Shown here in pieces: positions 48,390 to 58,537 of a stretch of DNA of 64,000 nt (the first letter of the stretch is position 1; every line of letters begins with the position of its first letter). The stretch comes from Elymus sibiricus (lineage: Eukaryota > Streptophyta > Magnoliopsida > Poales > Poaceae). Location: the NCBI GenBank assembly GCA_039707655.1, contig CM077665.1, positions 443,919,531-443,983,530 of the forward strand, read 5' to 3'. A program made the position numbers and the translations under genes. The notes below the pieces were generated by a model, which made no database searches, was not told the origin of the DNA, and saw only the letters and a program-made list of their open reading frames with translations.

Positions 48390-49107
48390 AGTTGAAAGAT
48401 GATGGTAGCAATAATGCGGACTGGGTCCGTGATCTGAGGATTGTCCTCATTGCTGCACAGAAGGCTTATGTCCTTAATGCACCGTTCAGTGCACCACCCC
48501 CCTCGAGCGTCGTCTGTAGATGTTGTGAACATCTGACAGGCACGTTCTGATGACTACTTGACAGTTCTGTGCGTCATGCATTACGGCTTAGAATTGAGGC
48601 TCCAAAATGTTTTGAACGTCACGAAACATATGAGATGTTCTAAGAGCTGAAATTGGGATCTCAGGCTCGTGCCCGTGTTGAGAGGTATGAGACCTCCAAC
48701 AAGATTCTTTGCCTGCAAGATGTAGGAGAATAGCTCAATCGGTGAGCATGTGCTCAGATTGTCTGGGTGCTACAATCGCTTGAATCGAGTGGGAGTTGAT
48801 CTTCCAGATAAGATAGTGATTGATATAGTTCTCCAAGTCACTGTCACTAAGCTACTAGAGCTTCGTGATGAACTATAAAATGCCAGGGATGGAAATAATG
48901 ATCCCTGAGCTATTCGCGATGTTTGACACCGTGAAGGTAGAAATCAAGAAGGAGCATCAAGTGTTGATGGTTAGTGAAACCGCTAGTTTCAAGAAGGGCA
49001 AGGGCAACTTCATGGATGGCAAGTCAGTTGCTGCTCCAGTGAAGAAACCCAAGGTTGAACCCAAACCCGAGACTAAGTGCTTCTGTTATGAGGAGAACGA
49101 TCGCTGA
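48390..49107 (+). pseudogene. Copia gag remnants
   Basis: Pieces in shifting frames match the BARE-1/Angela gag order: DDGSNNADWVRDLRIVLIAA near 48400, then MPGMEIMIPELFAMFDTVKV and KKEHQVLMVSETASFKKGKG near 48880-49000, then the Lys/Pro-rich KKPKVEPKPETKCF leading into a degraded zinc knuckle at about 49085. Between these blocks frameshifts and stops abound, and the knuckle's Cys/His pattern is lost. Confidence 0.75.
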
Positions 49108-49589
49108 AACGGAACAACCCTAGATACTTGGTAGATAAGAAGGCTGGCAACGTCGATAGAAGTATATTTGATATACGTGTTATTGATGTGTACCTTACTA
49201 GTACTCCTAGTAGCACCTGGGTATTGGATACCGGTTCGGTTGCTAAATGTTAGTAACTCGAAATAAAAGCTACGGAATAAACGGAGGCTAGCTAAGGGTG
49301 AGGTGACGATGAGTGTTGGAAGTGTTTCCAAGGTTGATGTGAACACCATCGCACGCTCTCTCTACTTTCGGGATTAGTGATGAACCTAAATAAATGTTAT
49401 TTGGTGTTTGCGTTGAGCATGAACGTGATTGGATCATGTTTATTGCAATACGGTTATTCATTCAAGTTAGAGAATAATGGTTATTCTGTTTACATGAATA
49501 ATACCTTCAATGGTCGTGCACCCAATGAGAATGGTTTATTGAATCTTCATCGTAGTGATACACATGTTCATAATATTGATGCCAAAAGA

Positions 49590-49962
49590 TACAAAGTTAA
49601 TAATGATAGTACCACATACTTGTGGCACTGCCGCTAAATGTCATATTGGTGTAAAGCGCATGAAGAAACTCCATGCTGATGGATCTTTGGACTCATTCGA
49701 TTTCGAATCGGTTGAGACATGCGGACCATGCCTCATGGGCAAGATGACTAAGACCCCGTTTTCCGGTATGATGGAGCGGGCAAGTGACTTATTGGAAATG
49801 ATACATGTTGATGTATTCAGTCCAATGAGTGTTGTAGCGTGCAGTGGATATCGTTATTTTCCTACATTCACTGATGATTTGAGTAGATATGGGGATATTT
49901 ACTTAATGAAACACAAGTCTGAAACGTTTGAAAAGTTCAAACAAAATCAGAGTGAAGTTTGA
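49590..49962 (+). pseudogene. Copia integrase remnant
   Basis: Contains the pre-integrase zinc-binding region (LWHC in one frame, then HIGVKRMKKLHADGSLDSFD and ETCGPCLMGKM) and the start of the catalytic core with the first two catalytic Asp residues, in HVDVFSP and FTDDLSRYGD. The frame breaks at TGA 49960-49962 before the catalytic Glu. Stops and a one-base shift near 49635 divide the zinc-binding part. Confidence 0.8.
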
Positions 49963-50299
49963 GATCATCGTGACAAGAAGATAAAATGTGTACGATATGA
50001 TCGTGGAGGTGAATATCTGAGTTACGAGTTTGGTATACAACTTAAGACAATGTGGAAGTTGTTTCACAACTCACGCCACCTGGAACACCATAGTGTAATG
50101 GTGTGTCCGAACGTCGTAGTCGTGCTCTATTGGATATGGTGCGTACTATGATGTCTGTTATCGATTTGCCACTATCGTTTTGGGGTTATGCATTAGATAC
50201 AACTTAATTCACTTTAAAATAGGGCATCATCTAAGTCCGTTGAGATGACACCGTATGAATTTTGGTTTGAGAGAAACCTAAGCTGTCATTTCTTAATGT

Positions 50300-51330
50300 T
50301 TGGGACTGCGACGCTTATGTGAAAAAGGTTTTCAGCCTGATGAGCTCGAACCCAAAGCGGACAAATGCATCTTCATAGAATACCCTAACGTAACATTTGG
50401 GTATGCCTTCTATCTCAGATCCAAGGGCAAAGTGTTTGTTGCTAAAAACGGGTCCTTTCTCGAGAAAGAGTTTCTCTCGAAAGAATTGAGTGGGAGGAAG
50501 ATAGAACTTGATGAGGTTGTTGAACCTTTGTTTCAACCAGAGAGTAGCGCAGCGCAGAAATATGTTTTTGTGGAGCCTACGTTAGATGAAGAGGAAGTTA
50601 ATGATGATGATCATGAAGCTTCGGATCAAGTTACTATCGAACCTTGTAGGTCGACAAGGACGTGTGCTGCTCCTGAGTGGTACGGCAACCCTGTCTTAGA
50701 GGTCATGTTGTTGGACAACGATGAACCTACGAGCTATGGAGAAGCGATGATGGGCCCGGATTCTGAGAAATGGTTAAGGCCATGAAATCCGAGATGGGAT
50801 CCATGTAAGAAAACAAAGTATGGGCTTTGGAAGTATTACCTGAAGGGCGAAAGGCCATTCAGAACAAATGGGTCTTTAAAAGGAAGACGGACGCGGATGG
50901 TAATGTCACCGTCTATAAAGCTCGACTTGTGGCAAAGGGTTTTTCACAAGTTCAAGGAGTTGACTACGATGAGACTTTCTCAGCCGTAGCGATGCTAAAG
51001 TCTGTTGGAATTATGTTAGCAGTTGCTGCATTTTTCGATTATGAAATCTGGCAGATGGATGTCAAAACATCGTTTCCTTAACGGTTTCCTTGAGGAAAGA
51101 TTGTATGTGATACAACCGGAAGGTTTTGTCAGTCCTAAGGATGCTAAAATGTATGCAAGCTCCAGCAATCCTTCTATGGACTGGAGCAAGTATCTCAGAG
51201 TTGGAATATACGCTTTGATGAGGTAATCAAAGTTTTTGGGTTTATACAAAGTTTATGAGAAACTTGTATTTACAATAAAGTGAGTGGGAGCACAATAGAA
51301 TTTCTGATAAATATATGTGGATGACATATT
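50300..51330 (+). pseudogene. Copia reverse transcriptase remnant
   Basis: 50300-50785 is the linker between integrase and polymerase (LEPKADKCIFIEYPN; ATIEPCRSTRT-like region). 50854-51075 has the RT start NKWVFKRKTDADGNV, ARLVAKGFSQVQGVDYDETF and the first catalytic Asp in WQMDVKTSF. A frameshift follows, with FLEERLYVIQPEGFV in the next frame. YVDD, the polymerase active site, is at 51314-51325 within IYVDDILLIG. Several stops between these blocks make the enzyme non-functional. Confidence 0.85.
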
Positions 51331-51779
51331 GTTGATCGGAAATGCTGTAGAATTTCTGGAAAGCATAATGGGTTGTTTGAAAAGGAGTTTTTCAAAGGAA
51401 AACTTGGAATGAAGCTACTTAAATATTGGGCATCTTGATCTATAGAGATATATCAAGACGTCTGATAGAACTTTCAATGAGTACATACCTTGACAAGATT
51501 TTGAAAGAGTTCAAAATGAATCAGTCAAAGAAAGAGTTCTTGCCTGATTTGTAAGGTGTGGAGTTGAGTGAGACTCAAAGCTCGACCACGGTAGAAGAAA
51601 GAGAAAGGACGAAGGTCGTCCCCTATACCTTATCCATAAGCTCTGTATAGTATGCCATGCTGTGTACCGCACCTGTGTGTGCCTTGCCATGAGTCTGTCA
51701 AGGGGTACAAGAGTGGTCTAGGAGTGGATCACTGGACAGCGGTCAAGATTATCCTTAGTAACTAGAGGACTAAGGAAAT

Positions 51780-51870
51780 ATTTATCGATTATGGAGGTGA
51801 TAAAGAGTTCGTCGTAAAGGGTTACGTCGATGCAAGCTTTGACACCTATCCGGACGACTCTGAGTAGCAG
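51780..51870 (+). pseudogene. Copia RNase H remnant
   Basis: The plus strand encodes DKEFVVKGYVDASFDT, with the conserved GYxDASF motif of copia RNase H, then a stop in place of a residue before QSGY. Short and broken. Confidence 0.65.
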
Positions 51871-52101
51871 TCCGGATACGTATAGTCGAGCAAGCATTTG
51901 GAATAGCTCCAAGTGGAGCGTGGTAGCATCTGCAGTATGACATGTAGATTTGCAAAGAACACACGGATCTGAATGTTGCAGACCGTTGACTAAAGACCTC
52001 TCTCACATGCAAAGCATGATCGAACCCCAGAACTCATTGGGTGTTAGATTCATAACAATGTAAATCACATGGTGATGTGAACTAGATTATTGACTCTAGT
52101 G

Positions 52102-52113
52102 CAAGTGGGAGAC
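52102..52113 (+). other. Polypurine tract of the copia element
   Basis: caagtgggagac lies immediately before the 3' LTR. This is the usual Angela/BARE-1 tract (AAGTGGGAGAC). Confidence 0.75.
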
Positions 52114-53997
52114 TGTTGGAAATATGCCCTAGAGGCAATAATAAATTGGTTATTATTATATTTCCTTGTTCATGATAATCGTTTATTATCCATGCTATAA
52201 TTGTATTAATTGGAAACACTGATACATGTGTGGATACATAGACAACACTGTGTCCCTAGTATGCCTCTAGTGGACTAGCTCGTTGATCAAAGATGGTCAA
52301 GGTTTCCTATCCATAGACATGAGATGTCATTTGATAACGGGATCACATCATTAGGAGAATGATGTGATGGACAAGACCCAAACTATGAACGTAGCATATG
52401 ATCGTGTCAGTTTATTGCTATTGTTTTCTGCATGTCAAGTATCTGTTCCTATGACCATGAGATCATGCAACTCACTGACACTGGAGGAATACCTTGTGTG
52501 TATCAAACGTCACAACGTAACTGGGTGACTATAAAGATGCTCTACAGGTATCTCCGAGGGTGTCTGTTGAGTGGGCATGGATCAAGACTGGGATTTGTTA
52601 CTCCGTGTGACGGAGAGGTATCTCAGGGCCCACTCGGTAATACAACATCACAATAAGCCTTGCAAGCAATGTGACTAAGTGTTAGCCACGGGATCTTGTA
52701 TTACGGAACGAGTAAAGAGACTTGCCGGTAACGAGATTGAACTAGGTATAGAGATACCGACGATCGAATCTCGGGCAAGTAGCATACCGAAGAAACAAAG
52801 GGAACAGCATACGGGATTAACTGAATCCTTGACATAGAGGTTCAACCGATAAAGATCTTCGTAGAATATGTGGGAACCAATATGGGCATCTAGGTCCCGC
52901 TATTGGTTATTGGCCGTAGAGGTGTCTCGGTCATGTCTACATAGTTCTCGAACCCGCAGGGTCTGCACACTTAAGGTTCGGTGACGTTTCGGTAGTATAG
53001 AGTTATGTATGGTGGTGACCGAAGGTTGTTCGGAGTCCTGGATGAGATCCCGGACGTCACGAGGAGCTCCGGAATGGTCCGGAGGTAAAGATTGATATAT
53101 AGGAAGTCCTGTTTTGGTCACCGGAAAAGTTTCGGGTACTTCGGTAGTGTACCGGGAGTGCCGGGAGGGTACCGGGGGGCATCGGGAGGGGTGTCTCGAC
53201 CCAAAGGACCTGATGGGCTGTAGGAGGAGTCAAACCAGCCCCTAGTGGGCTGGCCGAACCCCCCACTAAGGCCCATGCGGCTAGGGGTGTGAAAAACCCA
53301 AAGGTGGAAAGGGTTTCCAAGTGGAGAGGAGGAATCCTACTCCTAGTAGGATTGGAGTAGGACTCCTTCACCTCCAATTTCGGCCAAACCTTGAGGGTTT
53401 GAGGCTGCCTCCTCCCCTCCGTCCCTCCTATATATACTAGAGGATTTAGAGGGGAGATCTAACCCTAATTGCCACGTGCTCCCTCTACTTCCTCTAGATA
53501 GTTTTCTCCTTTAGTCTAGTTTCAGCGGTGCTTAGGCGAAGCCCTGCCGGAATAGTTCCACCACCATCGCTGCCATGCCGTCGCGCTGCCGGAGAACTCA
53601 TCTACCTCTCCACTCCCTCTTGCTGGATCAAGAAGGCGGAGATCGTCATCGAGCTGTACGTGTGCTGAACGCGGATGTGTCGTCCGTTCGGCACTAGATC
53701 GGAAGGACCGTGATCAAGATCACGAGACTGTTCGTGATTTGATCGCGGGACAGATCGTGATGGGATCGCGGGACGGATCATGATTAGATCGGGATGGATC
53801 GTGATTAGATTGCGGGACGCTCGGCGATTTGGATCGCGAAGACGTTCGACTACATCAACCGCGTTTCTTAACGCTTCCTACTTAGCGATCTACAAGGGTA
53901 TGTAGATCCACTCTCCCTCTCATAGATGCTCATCACCATGGATAGATCTTGCGTGTGCGTAGGAAATTTTTTGTTTCCCATGCAACGTTCCTCAACA
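52114..53997 (+). repeat. 3' LTR of the copia element
   Basis: 1884 bp. Compared with the 5' LTR it has an extra roughly 24-base unit (gatcgggatggatcgtgatta, near 53787-53810) and lacks the 11-base unit. Otherwise near identical. Confidence 0.92.
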
Positions 53998-54002
53998 CTA
54001 GA

Positions 54003-56117
54003 TTCACTGGATACCTCCATTCCCTATTTTTACTGTCAGTATATGTTACCTCTGCCTCGTATGTCAATGGTCGAATGAATTTCGCCTTCAGTCGTCTTAC
54101 CTTGGCATGCAATGCCTTAATCAGAGATGGGAGCATAACATGGCCAACGTATTGTGTTTGTGCAATTCTTTTACGAAGAGCCAGCTTTATCATGATCATC
54201 TGCCTTATCTTATCAAATGCTTGCCACAACAACATCCCTTTCAATGACTTGACCTTTGCATTGAAGCACTCTGCGAGGTTACTGGTCACATATTCTACTT
54301 TGTAGATTCTATTGAATTTGCTTCTTGAGCACAGCATTCCATGATGTGCTTCCAAGTACTCCTTCACCTCAAGATTGTGAGCATACAACACTCTCAAATG
54401 GTGCTCATGCTTCCTCAAGCTGCATGTGTCTGATTATGGCCATAGGTTCTCATCATAAACTTTACCTCTGAATTTCTTTTTAAAATTCTGCGCTAGGTGT
54501 CGCATACATTCCCTATGCTCTGCTCTAGGGAATACAATTCCTACTGCAGTCTCTAAACCCTTGCAAGCATCTAAGTATATAGCTAAACCTCGGGGTGTAC
54601 CAATAATGTTGCGCAACTGCTGCAAAAACCAGGCCCAACTTTCCTCGGACTCTGCCTCCAACACACCAAATGCTAGTTGTGTCCATCAACTGCAGAAGCT
54701 GCTACTAGCTGTCCTCTCCATCATCCATTCAAAGCTGTTGCATCGACATACAAATAGGGCATGCAACCATCCAGAAACCCCTGCCAACAAGCCTTGAAAC
54801 AAACAAAAGCCCTCCTGAAGCACTCCTTCTCAAATGACTTCCCTCTTATTTTGTATGAAACTGTATGCTTGTCAATCTCTACAACACTCCCTGGACTAGC
54901 CATCTCCACTTCAGCTTTGTAAGTGTAAAGCAACTGAAAACTCTGATTCCATGGACCATTTATCCTGTCAAGAGCCATTTCCCTGCCATAAAAAAAATCC
55001 TCATGTATGGTATATCAATTTTGTACTTCTCAAAAAGCTTCCCATGGAGTGTTGTTGGACCAAGTGTTGTTGTTTCTCTCAGCCAATCCAAGATTGCATC
55101 CGCCACCCAACTAGTCTTTGCTAGCTTTGTTTTGGTCTTTCCCTCTCCCCCTCCAGGTGGACAAGTGTGCTGGTGTGGGTTTTGTTTTATCCGAAACAAA
55201 ATAAAGTGCAATTAAGAAACATTACACAATCTTCTGAAAATAGAATGGCTCAATAAACCGAAATCCACAATGAGGTGTAATACCTGAATCATTTTGCTCT
55301 TTCGCATACAGGATGCATGCATCCTCCACCTACACCTATCATATGAGCAATGAACAGTGAACCTTGTTAGCTCACTCCTATCAATCATATAATTATTTTC
55401 AGTGAGAATGCAATATGTAGTCACTGCATTACGACAGTCCACCATCGATTCGAATATGGTTCCTGAAGTATGCTGAGGATCTTCCCTATTCCACTCAATT
55501 GTTGGCATGTCGTCACCATTGTATTCATCTAAAACTAAGTTGTCAATGCTCTCATCCCTCTCTTCATCGTCAGTGTCATCAAATCTAGCACGACTACTGG
55601 GCTCCTCCGGATATTCATCTTCCATTGTCTGTTGACTGATTGTATCTACCAGTTCAGGGTACATCATCTCATCCTCATCATCAAGTTGAGGCACTTCCTC
55701 GTCAGGCTCTGCATCTACTTCTACAGCAGCTGCAGATGGGACAGGAGAAGCGGCAACACTAGCGGTAGCAGAAGCGACAGTACATATGTTGTGGCTTTCA
55801 GAACCACTAGGTTTACTTGGTCTCGACCTACAACGAGTGCCGGGGCGCTCGCTATTATAAGAGACAGATGATGTATGAACACTCTTCCCGTTCTCTCCTT
55901 ATTTGCGTGGCTGAAGCACCTTGATACGGATTTTACCGAAACGTCTGTCAGCATTCAAACTAAATAGCAATTCCAGATGCTCGTCGCAAGTTAGTGGGAG
56001 AAATGTTTGCTCGCTACTGTTGAAATATTTCAGTTCAACAGCATCGGCAGAGCTCCAGTCATACACAGAACAGAGTGCATCGTGAAAATCTTAGAACGAA
56101 ATGCTGGTTTCGACCAT
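54003..56117 (-). pseudogene. MULE (MURA-type) transposase, N-terminal and catalytic part
   Basis: The probable start is the ATG at 56117-56115 (MVETSISF, then TAA 56091-56093, then DFHDALCSVYDWSSADAVEL). It continues through LLFSLNADRRFGKIRIKVLQ, an acidic linker (a TAA at 55899-55901) and the MuDR N-terminal domain near 55270-55480 (Cys-containing YDRCRWRMHASCMRKSKM). A likely intron follows. The core domain has the first catalytic Asp in YLYVDATALNG, the second in LDACKGLETAVG, and the Glu in NLAECFNAKV. A TGA after DATALNG, a small deletion near 54670 and a TAA at 54431-54433 break it. 54003 is the junction with the copia element, and the frame continues in the SWIM segment at 45212. The full protein would be in the normal MURA size range. 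Confidence 0.88.
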
Positions 56118-56648
56118 CTTCGGGTAGAAAAATCCACAGATCATATGTGTTTTAGTACCATGTAGCACGCTAGTTTCCATTTTAACCGCCAGCCGAAAAG
56201 CGAGCGCAGGATCAATCCTATTCGATCGAAATAAATGGCAAAAAATTAAGCAACCCAAATTGGTACGATTCAAGCGAGTAGTGGGAAATACTGCCTAATT
56301 AACGAGTTTTATCATCCATTCAAGGGGAAATAAAGCTTACCCAGATGGAATCCATGAATTATCCGCCTCCAATTCGACTCAATCATCTTCACGGTTGATG
56401 GGCCGGAGGGCGTATTCCCCCGACATTGTTTCTTAATCCCGGATTGGGAGGGGGGTTGATGTAGTGGAGGCACGGTGTCGCCGACGAACAGAATAGAGTT
56501 AGAGGGTGGAGGGCACGACGGCGGCTACGGCGGAGGAGGCGGCGGCGCGGGAGTGGCTAAATCTGTTTTAGACAAGCTGCTCTGACGTGTCTCCGTGCGG
56601 CACCACTCGTCAGGACGTAACGGTCAAAGGAGGACCCGGCCCTAAGCA

Positions 56649-56816
56649 GCCCCACTCGTTAGTAGTTAAAGGTCAAGCCATTGACCCGATGGCAAACGTC
56701 CAGTTTGACCATTTGTGAGAGTTTCACACAAGAGTGTGGGGAAAAGTGAGCAAAAGTTTAGAGCATGGGGATAACCGAGCACAACTAAGGAACGAGGGGC
56801 ACTATCATAAAAAACC
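56649..56816 (-). repeat. Right TIR of the MULE
   Basis: Inverted match of the left TIR (33389-33557). Its outer end is ggcactatcataaaaaacc, followed by the TSD TAAAACTAT. It lies about 500 bases upstream of the transposase start and so would hold its promoter. Confidence 0.9.
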
Positions 56817-56879
56817 TAAAACTATTGGTACAGTAGGTTGTGCTTACTAAATTTATCGACCACATACTCCTAAAAAAGA

Positions 56880-57377
56880 ATCCACTAATAAGGTTGATCA
56901 TGTCTTATTAACAAACCATTTCCGAGTGACATGAAGCCTATTTTTTCGTATAACACTAAGTTGCCTCAATGGGGATATGCATTTTCCCAACAATAAGAAT
57001 TTGATATCTCTTTTTGACGGTAGGAAGGGGAAATTTAAACCCTCCAATAGTAATTGTCGCAATTTGTTCAAGGGAGTTGATATTATTCATTGAGCCTTGT
57101 TTCTTCGGAAAGTATATTGTATGTCGATTACCATTGACGTGAAGAGTAACCTTGCTTTTGTTGAAATCAATAATAGCCCTTGTTTTTCACTCGTCGCAGG
57201 GAAACTTGGTGCACAAAGATTCATCAGACACGGTGTTTCTGTTTTTATCGTGTGCGAAAATATAGAACATACAAAATTTTGCGCCTCCCCACGTATTCCC
57301 TGGTTATAGTGCACATCCACGTCATTGCATAATTTAACATCAACTGCTAACTTGGGTATACAAATTAGCGGACACAT
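56880..57377 (-). pseudogene. Gypsy coding remnant flanking the MULE
   Basis: On the minus strand one frame reads IIDFNKSKVTLHVNGNRHTI and ITIGGFKFPLPTVKKRYQIL, ending HIPIEAT and a stop at about 56961. A TGA interrupts upstream after FPCDE. The style is that of proteins encoded in Triticeae gypsy interiors, and I cannot name the domain. With the gag and LTR scraps left of the MULE, it suggests that the MULE inserted into an older gypsy element. Confidence 0.35.
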
Positions 57378-57520
57378 AGCTCACAGTTACTAAACTGAGC
57401 AAGTTCACTAAATAATCAAGCTGCTTAAACTAGACATAACTCTAACAAAAGACCGGCTCTCTGAATATAGGCTATTAGTACTATGGATAATTTTAACGAA
57501 GACGCCGACGAGCCGCCGCC
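57378..57520. other. Short spacer, nothing recognised
   Basis: Sequence between the gypsy remnant and the 3' end of the next gene. It holds no recognisable feature. Confidence 0.3.
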
Positions 57521-58285
57521 CTATGCCTCGCCGATGTTCGATGAGATGTCGACGACTTGTCCGGGCGACATTCCGCCGGTGCCGGACTCCGCGTCCCCCA
57601 GGCTGAATTCGACCGCGGCGTCGTCCTCATCCTCGGTGTTGCCCTCGTCATCGGCGTCGCCCTCATCATTGTAGTACTCGTAGTAGTGGCGCCGCCAGAG
57701 CTCGCGTTGGTACTCCACCGACGATTCCTCGACGGACAGGCGCTTCTCGACCTCCTCCCGAGCCACACGCAACTCCTCCCAGCGCTCGACGCTCTCGGAC
57801 GGCTGCCGCATCTCCAGCTTTCTCTCGGAGATCTCGTGGGGAAGGGGCTCCATGGCCTCCGCGGCCGCATCGTCGGCATGCATCTCGGCATCCGCAGCAG
57901 CTGCCTCTTCGGACATGTGGTGCATGCTGGATTCCGGCGAAGCCTGAAGTATCTTGGCGTGGGCGTTCTCGATGATATAGGCCTGGATGGCCTCAACCCA
58001 GGCCAGGGCAGCCTCCGCGGCACGGCACGCTGCTCGAGCGCTCTTGGCGTTTGCAGCCACCATCGCAGCAGCTGCAGCTGCCGTCTCTGCGGCTACAAAC
58101 GCCCTTTCAGCTGCCGCAGAGGCCATGTCCGCCGCCGCAGAGGCCCTTTCGGCGGATGCGGCCGCGCTTAAGGCGGAAGAGGTTGCGCTCTCGGCCAAGG
58201 GGGCCGCGTTCTTGGCAGAGGCGGGATCACTCAAGGCCGAGGTGGCGGTCGTACGCACCATTACGAAGCGTTCCCACTGCGTCAT
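57521..58285 (-). CDS. Ala/Glu-rich protein of 254 residues, function unknown
   Basis: Complete frame starting MTQWERFVMVRTTATSALSD. Residues 20-115 are Ala-rich with regular ASAER/AAERA/AAETA spacing, predicting long helices, and include WVEAIQAYIIENAHAKIL. Residues 125-200 are Glu/Arg-rich (ERWEELRVAREEVEKRL) and likely form a coiled coil. The C-terminus is acidic (DEGDADDEGNTEDEDDAA), then ends QVVDISSNIGEA. No domain is recognised. It is divergent to the gene at 60830 and separated from it by a tandem repeat. High GC, intact frame and Ala-rich plus acidic make-up suggest a nuclear or structural protein, possibly transposon-derived. Whether it is expressed cannot be seen. Confidence 0.45.
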   Translation of the reverse strand: MTQWERFVMVRTTATSALSDPASAKNAAPLAESATSSALSAAASAERASAAADMASAAAERAFVAAETAAAAAAMVAANAKSARAACRAAEAALAWVEAIQAYIIENAHAKILQASPESSMHHMSEEAAAADAEMHADDAAAEAMEPLPHEISERKLEMRQPSESVERWEELRVAREEVEKRLSVEESSVEYQRELWRRHYYEYYNDEGDADDEGNTEDEDDAAVEFSLGDAESGTGGMSPGQVVDISSNIGEA

Positions 58286-58537
58286 TCTTTGTGGAAAGGG
58301 TTTGTTGGGGAATGGGGATCGAGGGTGAACGTAATCCGAGCTAGACGAAGTCGACGAAGCTTCCCTCGTAAGTCATAAATAGATCCGTGAATTTTCATCG
58401 CAAACAGTTCCTATATGGAACCATGTGTATGCGGTTCACTTTTTGTATTGAATTGTAAAACTATTTTGGGGTACAGCGGTAACGGATATTGTTTTAATTG
58501 TAAGAAAAAGATGCCTACGATGACAATGCACAAACGG

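Larger units (their letters stand above)
45213..53997 (+). mobile_element. Angela/BARE-1-like Ty1-copia LTR retrotransposon inserted in the MULE transposase
   Basis: LTRs 45213-47083 and 52114-53997, both beginning TGTTGGAAATAT and ending CCTCAACA. Flanks are CTAGG (45208-45212) and CTAGA (53998-54002), a 5-bp TSD with one mismatch. The primer-binding site after the left LTR is tggcatcatgagc, a tRNA-iMet-type site altered from TGGTATCAGAGC. The order gag, integrase, reverse transcriptase, RNase H is that of copia elements. Every coding part has stops or frameshifts. The two LTRs differ at roughly 35-40 sites plus small indels by eye (about 2%), so insertion was comparatively recent, although the body is already dead, perhaps because a defective copy was mobilised. 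Confidence 0.93.
33389..56816 (-). mobile_element. Mutator-like element (MULE) with transposase and two accessory genes, interrupted by two LTR retrotransposons
   Basis: Flanked by the perfect 9-bp TSD TAAAACTAT (33380-33388 and 56817-56825), the length typical of Mutator elements. The TIRs of about 170 bp start GAGTTTTCTATTTTTGTGCC (left) and read GGTTTTTTATGATAGTGCC from the right. Excluding the gypsy (38170-45103) and copia (45213-53997) insertions and their duplications, the element is about 7.7 kb. The right TIR faces the transposase gene (minus strand). The left TIR faces an unrelated plus-strand gene, so transcription converges as in maize MuDR. A GRF zinc-finger gene lies between. All genes carry stops or frameshifts, so the element is now inactive. 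Base substitutions between the TIRs suggest it is old. Confidence 0.92.

Noticed and set aside
57493..58328. Plus-strand ORFs of up to 204 codons over the 57521-58285 gene
   Set aside because: Shadow frames of a GC-rich gene. The minus-strand frame has a better start, acidic tail and codon pattern.
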